A stretch of DNA of 64,000 nucleotides, from NCBI GenBank assembly GCA_037045185.1, contig JBAOHQ010000010.1, positions 62,001-126,000 on the forward strand, written 5' to 3'. Origin of the DNA: JAKOUY01 sp037045185. GTDB lineage: Bacteria > Actinomycetota > Acidimicrobiia > Acidimicrobiales > Ilumatobacteraceae. The notes below the pieces were generated by a model, which worked only from the letters and a program-made list of their open reading frames with translations, was not told where the DNA came from and did no database searches. Below, one piece after another: positions 1 through 7,990 of this stretch. Each line of letters opens with the position of its first letter. Positions within the stretch are counted from its first letter, which is position 1. Position numbers and translations under genes: made by a program.

Positions 1-22
1 GCACCCCGGCGAGGATGAGCCG

Positions 23-430
23 ATGAGCGTCGTCAAGATCAATGCCATCGAAGTGCCCGCCGGTGCCGGCCCGGAGCTGGAGGCTCGCTTCGCGGCGCGG
101 GCCCGCAGCGTGGAGAACCAGCCGGGATTCGAGGAGTTCCAGCTGCTACGCCCCACCGAGGGCGAGACGCGCTACTTCGTCTACACCCGCTGGGACAGCG
201 AAGAATCGTTCCAGGCATGGATGAACAGCCAGGCGTTTCAGCACGGCCACACGGGTGGCCCATCAGCGAGCCACACGGGTGGCCCATCAGCGAGCCACAC
301 GGGTGGCCCATCAGCGAGCCAGGCGCAGGCCGCCGCCCGGCCGGTGTCCACCGGCGCGTCGCTGCTGGCCTTCGACGTCATCCAGCACGTCGTCGGGGGC
401 GGCGCGGGCGGCGCCTCGTCGTCGTTCTGA
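23..430 (+). CDS. Antibiotic biosynthesis monooxygenase (ABM) domain protein, MhuD-like haem-degrading type
   Basis: 135 residues; ATG 23 is preceded by GAGGA at 10-14. Residues 1-75 form a ferredoxin-like ABM domain. Asn7 and Trp66 fall at the positions of catalytic Asn7 and Trp66 in mycobacterial MhuD, and His74/His76 lie at the place of its haem ligand His75, so haem binding and breakdown is plausible. The usual short Ala-rich stretch after the haem His is replaced by three perfect copies of an 8-residue unit (HTGGPSAS, residues 76-99). The C-terminal sheet strand (TGASLLAFDVIQHVV) is intact, so the repeat is an in-frame expansion. The substrate is inferred from the family only. Confidence 0.75.
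   Translation: MSVVKINAIEVPAGAGPELEARFAARARSVENQPGFEEFQLLRPTEGETRYFVYTRWDSEESFQAWMNSQAFQHGHTGGPSASHTGGPSASHTGGPSASQAQAAARPVSTGASLLAFDVIQHVVGGGAGGASSSF
247..320 (+). repeat. Three perfect 24-bp tandem repeats inside a gene
   Basis: Units at 247-270, 271-294 and 295-318 are identical, followed by two bases of a fourth copy. The 24-bp length keeps the frame and encodes HTGGPSAS each time. Across the unit boundary the sequence holds an inverted GCCAC...GTGGC pair, so each junction can form a small hairpin. Confidence 0.95.
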
Positions 431-433
431 CCA

Positions 434-1097
434 GTGCGCCGCCTGTTCCCTGATCCGCTGGCGTCGATCACCGCGGTCGACGCCTACCGCGCCGAGCGCC
501 GCCGCCCCGTCGGCCGCCCGTACGTGGCGGTGTGCATGGTGGCCAGCATCGACGGCTCCACGGTCCTCGACGACGTCTCCGGCGGGCTGTCCAGCCCGGC
601 CGATGTGGCGGTGCTGGCGGCGCTGCGCTCCTTGGCCGACGTGATCCTGGTCGGCGCCGGCACGGTGCGCGCCGAGGGCTACGGGCCGCCGAGAAAGCAA
701 GGCCAGCGCATCGCGGTGCGTCAGCACCAGCGGGCGGGTGGACACCACCACGCCACTGTTCACGTCGGGGGCCGGCCTGCTGGTCCTCCCCGTCAACGCA
801 CCGGCCGTGGATGTCGAGACCATCCGTGCCGGGGTGGACCGCGTCGACCTCCCCCAGGCGCTGGGCATGCTGGACGGCAACCTCGTCCAGGCAGAGGGCG
901 GGCCGACGTTGAACGCCGCGCTGGCCGACGAGGATCTGATCGACGAGCTGAACGTGACCACCTCGCCGATGCTGGCGGGCGGGCCTGGGCCGCGGCTGCT
1001 GCACGGGGCGACCCGCTTGGCCGCTCGGTTCGAGTTGGCCCACGTCCTAGAGGACGACGGCTTCGTCTTCAGCCGCTGGATTCGTCCGCGCCGCTGA
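434..1097 (+). CDS. RibD C-terminal / dihydrofolate reductase-like pyrimidine reductase (frameshifted)
   Basis: GTG start 4 bp after the previous stop. The first part (to about 718) reads VCMVASIDGS...DVILVGAGTVRAEGYGPP, the NADPH-binding half of the RibD_C fold; the second part, one frame on (from about 721), reads VDTTTPLF...VQAEGGPTLNAAL...DELNVTTSPMLAGG, the conserved second half. Dropping one base near 720 joins them into ~220 residues, the normal length of stand-alone family members. Likely an NAD(P)H-dependent reductase of riboflavin or other pteridine/pyrimidine substrates; no deaminase domain or rib genes lie alongside. The 3' end overlaps convergent nrdR by 51 bp. The frameshift is probably a sequence error. 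Confidence 0.75.
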
Positions 1098-1550
1098 CGG
1101 GGCCGGCCTTTTCATCAACACCAGCTCGCGCTGGAAGTCGGCCGCGCCGTCGAACCCCTTGTACACCGAGGCGAACCGCAGGTAGGCGACCTCGTCGAGG
1201 TCACGCAAGCGCTCCAGCACCTCGCGGCCGATGTCCTGGGTGCTGACGTCGGGACCGTGGAGACGCATGGTGTCCTCCAACCCGACCGCCAGTTGGGCGA
1301 TGCGATCGCCCGGCACCGGTCGCCCCTTGCAGGCCGCGGCAACACCGGCGACGATCTTGCTCTGGTCGAAGGGTTCCCTGCGTCCGTTGGACTTGACCAC
1401 CATCAGCGGCACTTCCTCGAGACGCTCATAGGTGGTGAAACGGTGCTGGCAGGCGGGACAGGCCCGCCGCCGGCGGATCGTCGAGCCCTCCTCGGCATCG
1501 CGAGAGTCGATCACTTTGGTGTCCGTCGTGCGGCACCTCGGGCAGCGCAT
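1047..1550 (-). CDS. nrdR: Transcriptional repressor NrdR
   Basis: 167 residues. An N-terminal zinc ribbon has Cys3, Cys6, Cys31 and Cys34, followed by the family sequence FTTYERLEEVPLMVVK and an ATP-cone domain (about 46-136). NrdR senses ATP/dATP and represses ribonucleotide reductase operons. ATG 1550 is chosen because it starts exactly at MRCPRC; longer in-frame openings read the LysM gene in the wrong frame. It lies 31 bp downstream of the LysM gene in the same direction, so both are probably co-transcribed from the SOS-controlled region next to lexA. No ribonucleotide reductase gene is in the window. Confidence 0.95.
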   Translation of the reverse strand: MRCPRCRTTDTKVIDSRDAEEGSTIRRRRACPACQHRFTTYERLEEVPLMVVKSNGRREPFDQSKIVAGVAAACKGRPVPGDRIAQLAVGLEDTMRLHGPDVSTQDIGREVLERLRDLDEVAYLRFASVYKGFDGAADFQRELVLMKRPAPSAARTNPAAEDEAVVL

Positions 1551-1581
1551 TCCGGGCAGGCTACCGCCTGTTGGTGCGCCG

Positions 1582-1974
1582 CTACGGCAGGCGGATCTGC
1601 TGGCCGACGTCGATGGTGACGCCTCCATTGAGCCGCACGAGTTGGTCCACGTACGCCATGGTGGGCACGGACCCGTGGAACTGGCGGGCGATGGAGAACA
1701 GCGAATCGCCTGGCTGGGCCTGATAGGTAGCCGGGGCCGAGGCGGCCGGTTGACGAACCACGGGGGTGGAGGCAGGGGCACCCCCGCGGCTCGTCAACAG
1801 CGCGCCGCCGGCCAACCACAGGAGGATGGCGGCCAGGACGGCGACGGTGAGCACCGCGACGCGGCGGCGCACGTAGACCTGTTGGTGGATCGGGCGCTGA
1901 CCCACGGAGTGCCGGCGGCGCACCCTGACCGGGGCGACGACGAAGGGAACCTGGGTGGCGACGGCGATGCTCAT
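1582..1974 (-). CDS. LysM-domain membrane protein, ChiZ/YneA-like SOS division inhibitor candidate
   Basis: 130 residues: a basic N-terminal segment, one membrane helix (about 39-60) and a C-terminal LysM domain (about 82-129, TYQAQPGDSLFSIARQF...). ATG 1974 has a strong site, GAAGGAG. LysM binds peptidoglycan, placing the domain outside the membrane. The position between nrdR and divergent lexA matches chiZ (Rv2719c) of Mycobacterium tuberculosis, and yneA of Bacillus subtilis, both induced by DNA damage to delay division. The shared intergenic region holds several SOS boxes. The role is inferred from position, architecture and regulation; I see no separate hydrolase domain. Confidence 0.85.
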   Translation of the reverse strand: MSIAVATQVPFVVAPVRVRRRHSVGQRPIHQQVYVRRRVAVLTVAVLAAILLWLAGGALLTSRGGAPASTPVVRQPAASAPATYQAQPGDSLFSIARQFHGSVPTMAYVDQLVRLNGGVTIDVGQQIRLP

Positions 1975-2109
1975 GGTGGGCTCCTTCAGGTCGTGGTGGT
2001 GAGCTGGACTGGCGATGCGGGCAGCGTGCCAGCGGGGTCTCACACAGTTGGTTGGGCCGTCAGACGGCGGTTGGGTCTCGGTCTCGCCGGACAGTCGAAC
2101 GACCGTACG

Positions 2110-2125
2110 ACGAACAGTCGTTCGT
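2110..2125. promoter_or_regulatory. SOS box (LexA operator), perfect palindrome
   Basis: ACGAACAGTCGTTCGT: the GAAC-N4-GTTC operator of Gram-positive and actinobacterial LexA, with flanking bases also symmetric. It is 114 bp before lexA and 136 bp before the LysM gene, so it can serve both. The 14-base core is identical to the box upstream of recA (11119-11132). A weaker site, GAAC-GACC-GTAC, lies just before it at 2097-2108. Confidence 0.85.
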
Positions 2126-2133
2126 AGTGAATC

Positions 2134-2149
2134 ACGAACAGACGTTCCC
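2134..2149. promoter_or_regulatory. SOS box (second LexA operator)
   Basis: GAAC-AGAC-GTTC at 2136-2147, an exact match to the GAAC-N4-GTTC core. Its centre is about 24 bp from that of the box at 2110-2125, roughly two helical turns, so two LexA dimers could sit on the same face. Confidence 0.7.
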
Positions 2150-2164
2150 GTCAACCCCTCGATC

Positions 2165-2190
2165 GAACATCTGTTGCCGAACAGATGTTT
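2165..2190. promoter_or_regulatory. Paired near-consensus LexA sites within a perfect inverted repeat
   Basis: Two sites, GAAC-ATCT-GTTG (2165-2176) and GAAC-AGAT-GTTT (2179-2190), each with one mismatch in the right half. Together they contain a perfect 10-bp inverted repeat (2166-2175 and 2180-2189) with a 4-bp loop. They lie 34-59 bp before the lexA start, where autoregulatory operators are expected. A further weak site (GAAC-GGGC-GTAC) is at 2203-2214. Confidence 0.6.
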
Positions 2191-2223
2191 GACTCTTCGG
2201 TCGAACGGGCGTACGCTGCCGGC

Positions 2224-2868
2224 ATGGCCGAGCACACCCCGTCCCCCAGCCTCACCGCACGTCAGCGCGGCATTCTCGACGTGATCGAGACCAGCATGCG
2301 TGAGCGCGGCTACCCGCCCAGCGTGCGCGAGATCGGCGAGGCGGTCGGGTTGACGTCGCCGTCGACGGTGCACTCGCATCTCAACTCACTGATGCGCATG
2401 GGTTTTCTGAAGCGTGACGCCAGCAAGCCGCGCACCCTCGAGGTGCGCTTCGACCCGTCGTCCGGCGCGGCCATCGAGCGCCGGCCGGTCCGACACGTGC
2501 CGCTCGTGGGTGACGTGGCAGCCGGGGCCGACGTGCTTGCCCAGGAGAACGTGGAAGACCTGTTCCCGCTGCCGGAGGACTTCACCGGTGCCGGTGATCT
2601 GTTCATGTTGCGGGTCCGCGGTGAGTCGATGATCGAGGCCGGGATCCTCGACGGTGACTTCGTCGTCGCCCGGGCCCAGGCCACGGCCGAGCGTGGCGAG
2701 ATGGTGGTCGCCGGCATCCCGGGCGAGGAAGCCACCGTGAAGTTCTTCCAACCGGCAGCGGGCACCGTCACGCTGATGCCGGCGAACACGCGGTTCGAGC
2801 CGATGACCTTCCCCGCGGATCAGGTGCAGGTGTTCGGGCGCGTCGTGACGGTGCTGCGCCGCCTCTGA
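2224..2868 (+). CDS. lexA: SOS repressor LexA
   Basis: 214 residues. An N-terminal winged helix (about 9-72; YPPSVREIGEAVGL then SPSTVHSHLNSL as recognition helix) binds SOS boxes. The C-terminal S24 peptidase domain carries the Ala100-Gly101 self-cleavage bond (VGDVAAG), nucleophile Ser135 (RGESM) and general base Lys173 (TVKFF), all at normal spacing. ATG 2224 (MAEHTPSP) is preferred over an upstream in-frame ATG at 2185, which would lie inside an operator. Cleavage is triggered by RecA filaments; recA itself is at 9876-10931. The crowded operator region indicates autoregulation. Confidence 0.97.
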   Translation: MAEHTPSPSLTARQRGILDVIETSMRERGYPPSVREIGEAVGLTSPSTVHSHLNSLMRMGFLKRDASKPRTLEVRFDPSSGAAIERRPVRHVPLVGDVAAGADVLAQENVEDLFPLPEDFTGAGDLFMLRVRGESMIEAGILDGDFVVARAQATAERGEMVVAGIPGEEATVKFFQPAAGTVTLMPANTRFEPMTFPADQVQVFGRVVTVLRRL

Positions 2869-2877
2869 CGGCGCCGC

Positions 2878-3807
2878 TCAGGGAGTCGGCCCCCATCCGC
2901 TCGATGGCGGCGGGGGTGGCGGAGCTGAGGTCCTGGCAGGAGGCGGAGGCGGCGGTGGGCCCGGTGGGCCCGCCGGGCCACGAGGCGCCATCGGACCCGG
3001 TCCGGATGGCCCCATGCCGGGCTGCCAGATGGCTCCCTGCCCGGCGCCGCGCCGACCACCGGCGGGGAGCGGCCGGCGGCGAAGCCCGATCAGCACCAGT
3101 GGAAGGCCCACCAGCGCGCCCAGCACCGCCGCTCCCCCACCCGCGGTCCGCAGCGTGGTCAGCAGCCGTGCCGGTGAGTGGTCCTTGGCCCCAACGGCCA
3201 CCACGACGTCATGATCAGCACCGTCGACCGTGAGCGTCAGCGTCCCTGGTTCGCTGACCTCGAAGGTCCCGATGCGCGCCCCGACGAACCGGTCGAGGTC
3301 GTAGGACTCACCGCTGTCAGAGGCGATCGCGAGGCGCGATCCGCCGGCGTCGGTCAGGCTCAGCCGCGGGGTCTCGGGGTCGCCGGCGCCGTGGTCGACG
3401 GCGGTGGGCGATCCGGCACAGGACCCGTCTGCATCCAGCAGGACGGCCTTGGATTCCACGTACACGTTGAACGTGCCCGGCTCGTCCACCTGCAACGCGG
3501 TGGAGCAGCCGACCGATGCCCTGGCCAGTCGCTCGGCGGCATCCGTTGCCCGGGAATCGCCGAGAAGGGCCAGTCCGCCACCGGCGGCCAGGCCGACGAG
3601 CACGACACCGACCCCGGCGACGACGAGGCCGGCGCGGCGGCGTCCACGGGCCGCCTGCGGACCGCTGACGATCGTCGAACGGCTGGTGGGTGGCGGAGGT
3701 GGGACGGGGGTGGGCGCCCACGCCGTTCCCGGTGCTGCGCGACCGGGGTGCGGCGCGGCCCGCGGCGGCCCGCCCGGCGGGGGAGGTGGTGGCGGCGACG
3801 ACGACAT
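2878..3807 (-). CDS. Proline-rich two-helix membrane protein of unknown function
   Basis: 309 residues in three parts. A Pro/Gly-rich N-terminus (1-45) precedes a membrane helix (about 60-83, AGLVVAGVGVVLVGLAAGGG). The central ~130-residue part looks like an extracellular beta-rich domain (TFNVYVESKAVLLDADGS, GTLTLTVDGADHDVVVAVG). A second helix (about 218-238) is followed by a long Pro-rich tail. Both Pro-rich ends would be cytoplasmic, as in some actinobacterial envelope proteins. Its ATG directly follows the dapC stop on the same strand, suggesting co-transcription. I do not recognise a named family. Confidence 0.7.
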   Translation of the reverse strand: MSSSPPPPPPPGGPPRAAPHPGRAAPGTAWAPTPVPPPPPTSRSTIVSGPQAARGRRRAGLVVAGVGVVLVGLAAGGGLALLGDSRATDAAERLARASVGCSTALQVDEPGTFNVYVESKAVLLDADGSCAGSPTAVDHGAGDPETPRLSLTDAGGSRLAIASDSGESYDLDRFVGARIGTFEVSEPGTLTLTVDGADHDVVVAVGAKDHSPARLLTTLRTAGGGAAVLGALVGLPLVLIGLRRRPLPAGGRRGAGQGAIWQPGMGPSGPGPMAPRGPAGPPGPPPPPPPARTSAPPPPPPSSGWGPTP

Positions 3808-4926
3808 TCAGCTGACCCCTAGCCGTTGGGCGACGAGTTCCACCATGGCATCGGGTTGCACCACGGCGACGCGGACCTTACCCGCGCCGGCGGCGCCGTA
3901 GAACTCACCCGGCGACACCACCGCACCTCCGGCGGCGGCCAACCGTTCGGCGAACCCCCAACCATCCTCGGCGTCGAACCACAGGTAGAAGCCGCCCGCG
4001 GGCTGCGGGACCTCGATCCCCGCCCAACGGCCCAACACGCTGGAGAGTCGCTCCAGGCGGTGGCGGTACCGCTCGCGCTGGGCGCGCACGTGATCGTCGT
4101 CGTCCAGCGCCACGGTCCCGGCGGCCTGGGCGGGACCGGGCACCATGAGCCCGGCATGCTTGCGAACCTCGCGCAGGTAGTGCACCAGTTCGGCGTCGCC
4201 GGCATAGAACCCCACACGCACACCGGCCAGGTTCGATCGTTTGGACAGCGAGTGCACCGCCACCACACCCTCGGCGCCCGATGCCAGGATCGTTCGTGGC
4301 GGCCCGTCCCAGGTGAACTCGACGTAGCACTCGTCGCTGAACACCGGCACGTCGTTGGCCCGACCCCACGCGGCAGCGGCGTCCAGGTCGCTGAGCGCAC
4401 CGGTGGGATTCGACGGGCTGTTCACCCACAGCAGCAGCGCCCGGGCGGCGTCGTCGGCCGCGATGGCCGACAGGTCGATCCCACCGCCGGGCAGCGGTGG
4501 GACGGGAACCGCCCGGCATCCGGCGAGGATCGCCCCCATCTCGTAGGTGGGATAGGACACCGCCGGGTACAAGACGGTGTCCCGGACGGGTGTACGGAGC
4601 CGCAGGTACTGCGGGGTGGAGGCGACGAACTCCTTGGTGCCCACGCAGGCGGCGATCTGGGCGAGGGGCACATCGATGTCGAAGCGCCGGCGCATCCAGC
4701 CGTGAATGGCCGACCGCAGGGCATCAGTGCCGATGCTGGGCGGGTAGCCACGTTCCAGATTCGACGTCGCCAGGGCAGCGATGACCTCGGCGGGCGGCGG
4801 GTCACACGGCGTGCCGATCGACAGATCGACCGCCCCACCGGGCAACGCCGCGGCGACCTTGATCAGTTGGTCGAGGCGGTCGTAGGGGTAGGGCGGGGGA
4901 ACGAAGCCGTCGTCGGCAGAACTCAC
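3808..4926 (-). CDS. dapC: Succinyldiaminopimelate transaminase DapC
   Basis: 372 residues of a class I/II PLP aminotransferase. Seen: substrate loop near the N-terminus (LSIGTPCDPPP), NSPSNPTGA, the Asp of FSDECYVEF, and the PLP lysine in HSLSKRSNLAG followed by RVGFYAGD. The sequence fits the actinobacterial DapC branch, which converts N-succinyl-2-amino-6-oxopimelate to succinyl-diaminopimelate in lysine and peptidoglycan synthesis. dapF, a later step of the same pathway, is two genes upstream. The start overlaps the hflX stop by 4 bp (ATGA). Other class I transaminases share these motifs, so the name rests partly on context. Confidence 0.88.
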   Translation of the reverse strand: MSSADDGFVPPPYPYDRLDQLIKVAAALPGGAVDLSIGTPCDPPPAEVIAALATSNLERGYPPSIGTDALRSAIHGWMRRRFDIDVPLAQIAACVGTKEFVASTPQYLRLRTPVRDTVLYPAVSYPTYEMGAILAGCRAVPVPPLPGGGIDLSAIAADDAARALLLWVNSPSNPTGALSDLDAAAAWGRANDVPVFSDECYVEFTWDGPPRTILASGAEGVVAVHSLSKRSNLAGVRVGFYAGDAELVHYLREVRKHAGLMVPGPAQAAGTVALDDDDHVRAQRERYRHRLERLSSVLGRWAGIEVPQPAGGFYLWFDAEDGWGFAERLAAAGGAVVSPGEFYGAAGAGKVRVAVVQPDAMVELVAQRLGVS

Positions 4927-6249
4927 CCGTCCATCCTGCCCGATCCGCCGCCGCCGACGACGTACTGCGACAACCGCCCGGCGCTGGCTGCGTCCAGCCG
5001 GGCCCTGACTCGCATCCCGGTGTCCTCGTTGGCGCTGGACACGACGTCGCCCTCGCGATGCAGGGCCGCGAGGATGTCCCCGCGCTCATAGGGGACGACC
5101 AGTTCGACCACGTTGGCCATCGAGCGGACCCGGTCGGCGATGGTGACGAGCAGGCGGTCGATGCCATCGCCGGTTCTGGCGCTGACGGCCACCGACCCCT
5201 GATGGGTGCGCTCCAGTTGGGCGGCAACGTCGGGAACCTGGTCCGACTTGTTGAACACCAGCAACTCGGCCACCCCGCCGGCATCGATCTCGGCCAGCAC
5301 GGTGCGCACCGCGGCGATCTGGCCCTCCGGATCGACGGCGGTGCTGTCCACCAGATGCACCAGCAGGTCGGCGCCGCTGGCCACCTCCAGCGTGCTCTTG
5401 AACGCCTCGATCAGGCCGTGTGGCAGGCGGCGGACGAACCCGACCGTGTCGGACAGCAGCACCGGCTCGCCGCCCGGCAGAGCCAGGCGGCGGGTCGTGG
5501 GATCGAGCGTGGCGAACAGGCGGTCCTCCACCAACACCCCGGCGTTGGTCAGCCGGTTGAGCAGGGTGCTCTTGCCGGCGTTGGTGTAGCCGACGATCGA
5601 CACGTTGGTCAGCCCACCGCGCGCTCGCCCCTTGCGCTGCAGAGCGCCGCGTCGCCTGGAGTTCACGCAGGTCGGTCTCGAGTTTGGCGATGCGGTTCTT
5701 GATCCGCCGGCGGTCGACCTCGAGCTTGGTCTCGCCGCTACCGAACCGGGCCCCGACGCCACCGCGCTGTTGGGAGAGCTTCGCGGTGGCCCCGCGCCGC
5801 AACCGCGGCAGCCGGTAGCGCAGCAGCGCCAGCTCGACCTGGGCCTTGCCCTCCAGGGTGTGGGCGTTCTGGGCGAAGATGTCGAGGATCACCGCGGTGC
5901 GGTCGATGGCCGTTCGCCCGAGCAGCTTCTCCAGGTTGTACTGCTGGGCTGGCGAGAGGTCGTTGTCGAACACGACCGTGTCGGCGTCGACGGCCAGGCA
6001 GATCTCGCGGAACTCCTCGGCCTTGCCCTTGCCGATGAACCAGGTGTGGTCCGGGGTGTCTCGGCGCTGCATCGGCCGCGCCGCCTCGTCGGCGCCGGCC
6101 GTGTCGATCAGCAGGGCCAGTTCGTCAAGGCTGGCCTCGGTCTCGGCGTCGGTGTGGTGGGCCAGGGTGACGCCGACCAGCACGATGGTCTCCCGCTTGG
6201 ATCGCTCGATGAGCGTTGCGCCGAGCGCCTCGTTGTACGGATTCGTCAT
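4923..6249 (-). CDS. hflX: GTPase HflX (one frameshift)
   Basis: Ribosome-associated GTPase that splits stalled ribosomes. The upstream part (MTNPYNEALGA...) carries the HflX-specific N-terminal domain with WFIGKGKAEE and DNDLSPAQQYNLEK; the downstream part carries the GTPase with G1 GYTNAGKST, G3 DTVGF and G4 NKSD. The reading frame changes near 5640-5655, in the coiled linker before G1; removing one base restores a protein of about 440 residues. The start overlaps the dapF stop (ATGA) and the stop overlaps the dapC start. I treat the shift as a sequencing error because both halves are fully conserved. Confidence 0.92.
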
Positions 6250-7058
6250 TCGCCCTGCGTCATCTCCCAGCGCACCGAGCCGACGTAGTCGGCCGGCCCG
6301 GTCAGGATGGCTTCGCCCTGATCGGTGAACCGAACTCTGGCATCTCCGCCGTCCATGTGCACGACGATTTCCGACGCCGTGGCAGGCACCAGCCCCCACC
6401 GGCGGGCAGCGAAGGCGCTGGCGCACGCACCGGTGCCGCACGCCTCGGTGATGCCGACGCCGCGTTCGTGAACGCGCATCGTGATCGCGTCGGGCGCCGG
6501 CCCCGGCTCGACGATCTCCACGTTCACCTGCGCAAGTCGGCCACCGAGGGCAGCGAGATCGACCGAAGCGACGTCCTCCACCCCGACCACGCAGTGCGGG
6601 TTGCCCAGGCTGAGGTGCGCGACCGGGCGCATCGGGTCGGCCCCGATCTCGGCCCACCCAGGTGTCTCGTCGAGGTCCCTGACGGGCCCCATCGCCACCG
6701 TCGCCTCGATGCGGTTCGGGCCGGCAGCTGCGAGGGTCACCAGGCGCACGCCGGCGTCGGTGATGATGCGCTGGTCGGCCATCGAGCCGCGGCGCATCGC
6801 CAGCGCCTGGGCGAAGCAGCGGATCCCGTTGCCGCTCATCTCTGCCGGCGACCCGTCGGCGTTGATCAAGCGCATCGTCACGCCGTCGATGCGGTCCGCG
6901 CCGTCGGCGCCGATGAGCAGGCCGTCGGCGCCGATCCCGCGCCGCCGGTCGCAGATCCGCCTGGCCAGCGCGGTGGCGTGGTCGCCGACGGTGTCGAAGG
7001 TGACCAGGAAGTCGTTGCCGAGGGCGTGATGCTTGGTGAGCGAGAGCGGTGCGGTCAT
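6246..7058 (-). CDS. dapF: Diaminopimelate epimerase DapF
   Basis: 270 residues. The two catalytic cysteines are Cys81 (SGNGIRC) and Cys207 (EACGTGAC); GNDF near the N-terminus (14-17) and NPHCVV (153-158) are also typical. It interconverts LL- and meso-diaminopimelate for lysine and cell-wall synthesis. The frame is uninterrupted, unlike its neighbours. It starts 4 bp after the miaA stop, and its stop overlaps hflX, so miaB-miaA-dapF-hflX-dapC form a tightly coupled unit. Confidence 0.96.
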   Translation of the reverse strand: MTAPLSLTKHHALGNDFLVTFDTVGDHATALARRICDRRRGIGADGLLIGADGADRIDGVTMRLINADGSPAEMSGNGIRCFAQALAMRRGSMADQRIITDAGVRLVTLAAAGPNRIEATVAMGPVRDLDETPGWAEIGADPMRPVAHLSLGNPHCVVGVEDVASVDLAALGGRLAQVNVEIVEPGPAPDAITMRVHERGVGITEACGTGACASAFAARRWGLVPATASEIVVHMDGGDARVRFTDQGEAILTGPADYVGSVRWEMTQGE

Positions 7059-7062
7059 GGGG

Positions 7063-7990
7063 TCACGGCGTCGGGCTGGTGGCCAGCGCGGCGAGGGTTT
7101 CCTCCACCGGGTCGTGGTGGATGTCGATCCAGCGTATGCGCGGATCTCTGCGGAACCAGCGCTCCTGGCGGACGGCGAACTGCTGGGTGCGCCGGACGAT
7201 GTCGGCGACCGCGGCGTCGAGGCTGCACCGGCCATCGAGGTGTTCCAGCAGTTCCTTGTAGCCCAGCGCCTGGCGGGCGGTCCGCCCGAGCGTTGCTGCG
7301 GCCAGGCCGACCACTTCGTCACGAAGCCCGGCTCGCATCATCGCCTCGACCCGATCGGCGATGCGTTGACGCAGCGCCGGCCGGGCCCAGCGCAGGCCCA
7401 CCATGCGGTACGCCACCGGCGGGTAGTGATCGAGGCCCGGGCCGAACGCGCTGAATCGCCGGCCGGACCCGATGGTCACCTCCAGGGCGCGCACGACCCG
7501 GCGGGTGTTGGTGGGCTCGATGCGTGCTGCGGCGTCGGGATCCCGCACCATCAACTCGGCATGCAGCGCAGTGGCGCCCTCGGTGACCGCTCGCTGCTCG
7601 AGCGCGGCGCGAAGGTCCGGCCACTGCCCGGGGAGATCCATCGGATCGGTGATCGCCCGGAGGTACAACCCCGTCCCCGCGACCAGCACGGGGGTCGCCC
7701 GGCGGCCGTGGATGTCGGCGAGCGCGCCAGTGCGCGGCACGGACGAAGTCGGCCACGGTGAACTCGTCGGCCGGATCGACCAGGTCGAGGCAGTGGTGGC
7801 GGACGGCACGGCGGTCTGCGGCGGTGGGCTTGGCCGTGCCGATGTCCATTCCCCGATAGACCTGCATCGAGTCGACGGCGACGATCTCGACGCTGCGGTC
7901 GCGCCCGGCGATCGCCATTCCCACCGCGCTCTTGCCGGAGGCCGTCGGTCCGAGCACGACGAGCGGGTGATCGACCGCCGGCCCGCTCAC
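7063..7990 (-). CDS. miaA: tRNA dimethylallyltransferase MiaA (one frameshift)
   Basis: Transfers a dimethylallyl group to A37 of tRNAs reading UNN codons. Seen: P-loop VLGPTASGKSAVG, DSMQVYRGMDIGTAKPT (substrate and tRNA binding), HHCLDLVDP, then in the next frame VAGTGLYLRAI, NTRRVVRALEV and the C-terminal YKELLEHLDG...RRTQQFAVRQERWFRRD. The shift falls near 7735, in ADFVRA/LADIHGR; removing one base gives ~309 residues. GTG start 7990 overlaps the miaB stop (GTGA). miaB, directly upstream, methylthiolates the product of this enzyme. Confidence 0.92.

Noticed and set aside
3826..5091. Long plus-strand open frame opposite dapC
   Set aside because: Same reason; dapC on the minus strand has all its motifs, the plus translation has none.
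7588..7700. An internal promoter or riboswitch within the miaB-miaA-dapF-hflX-dapC run
   Set aside because: Genes overlap or are a few bases apart, and I see no leader or conserved structured element.
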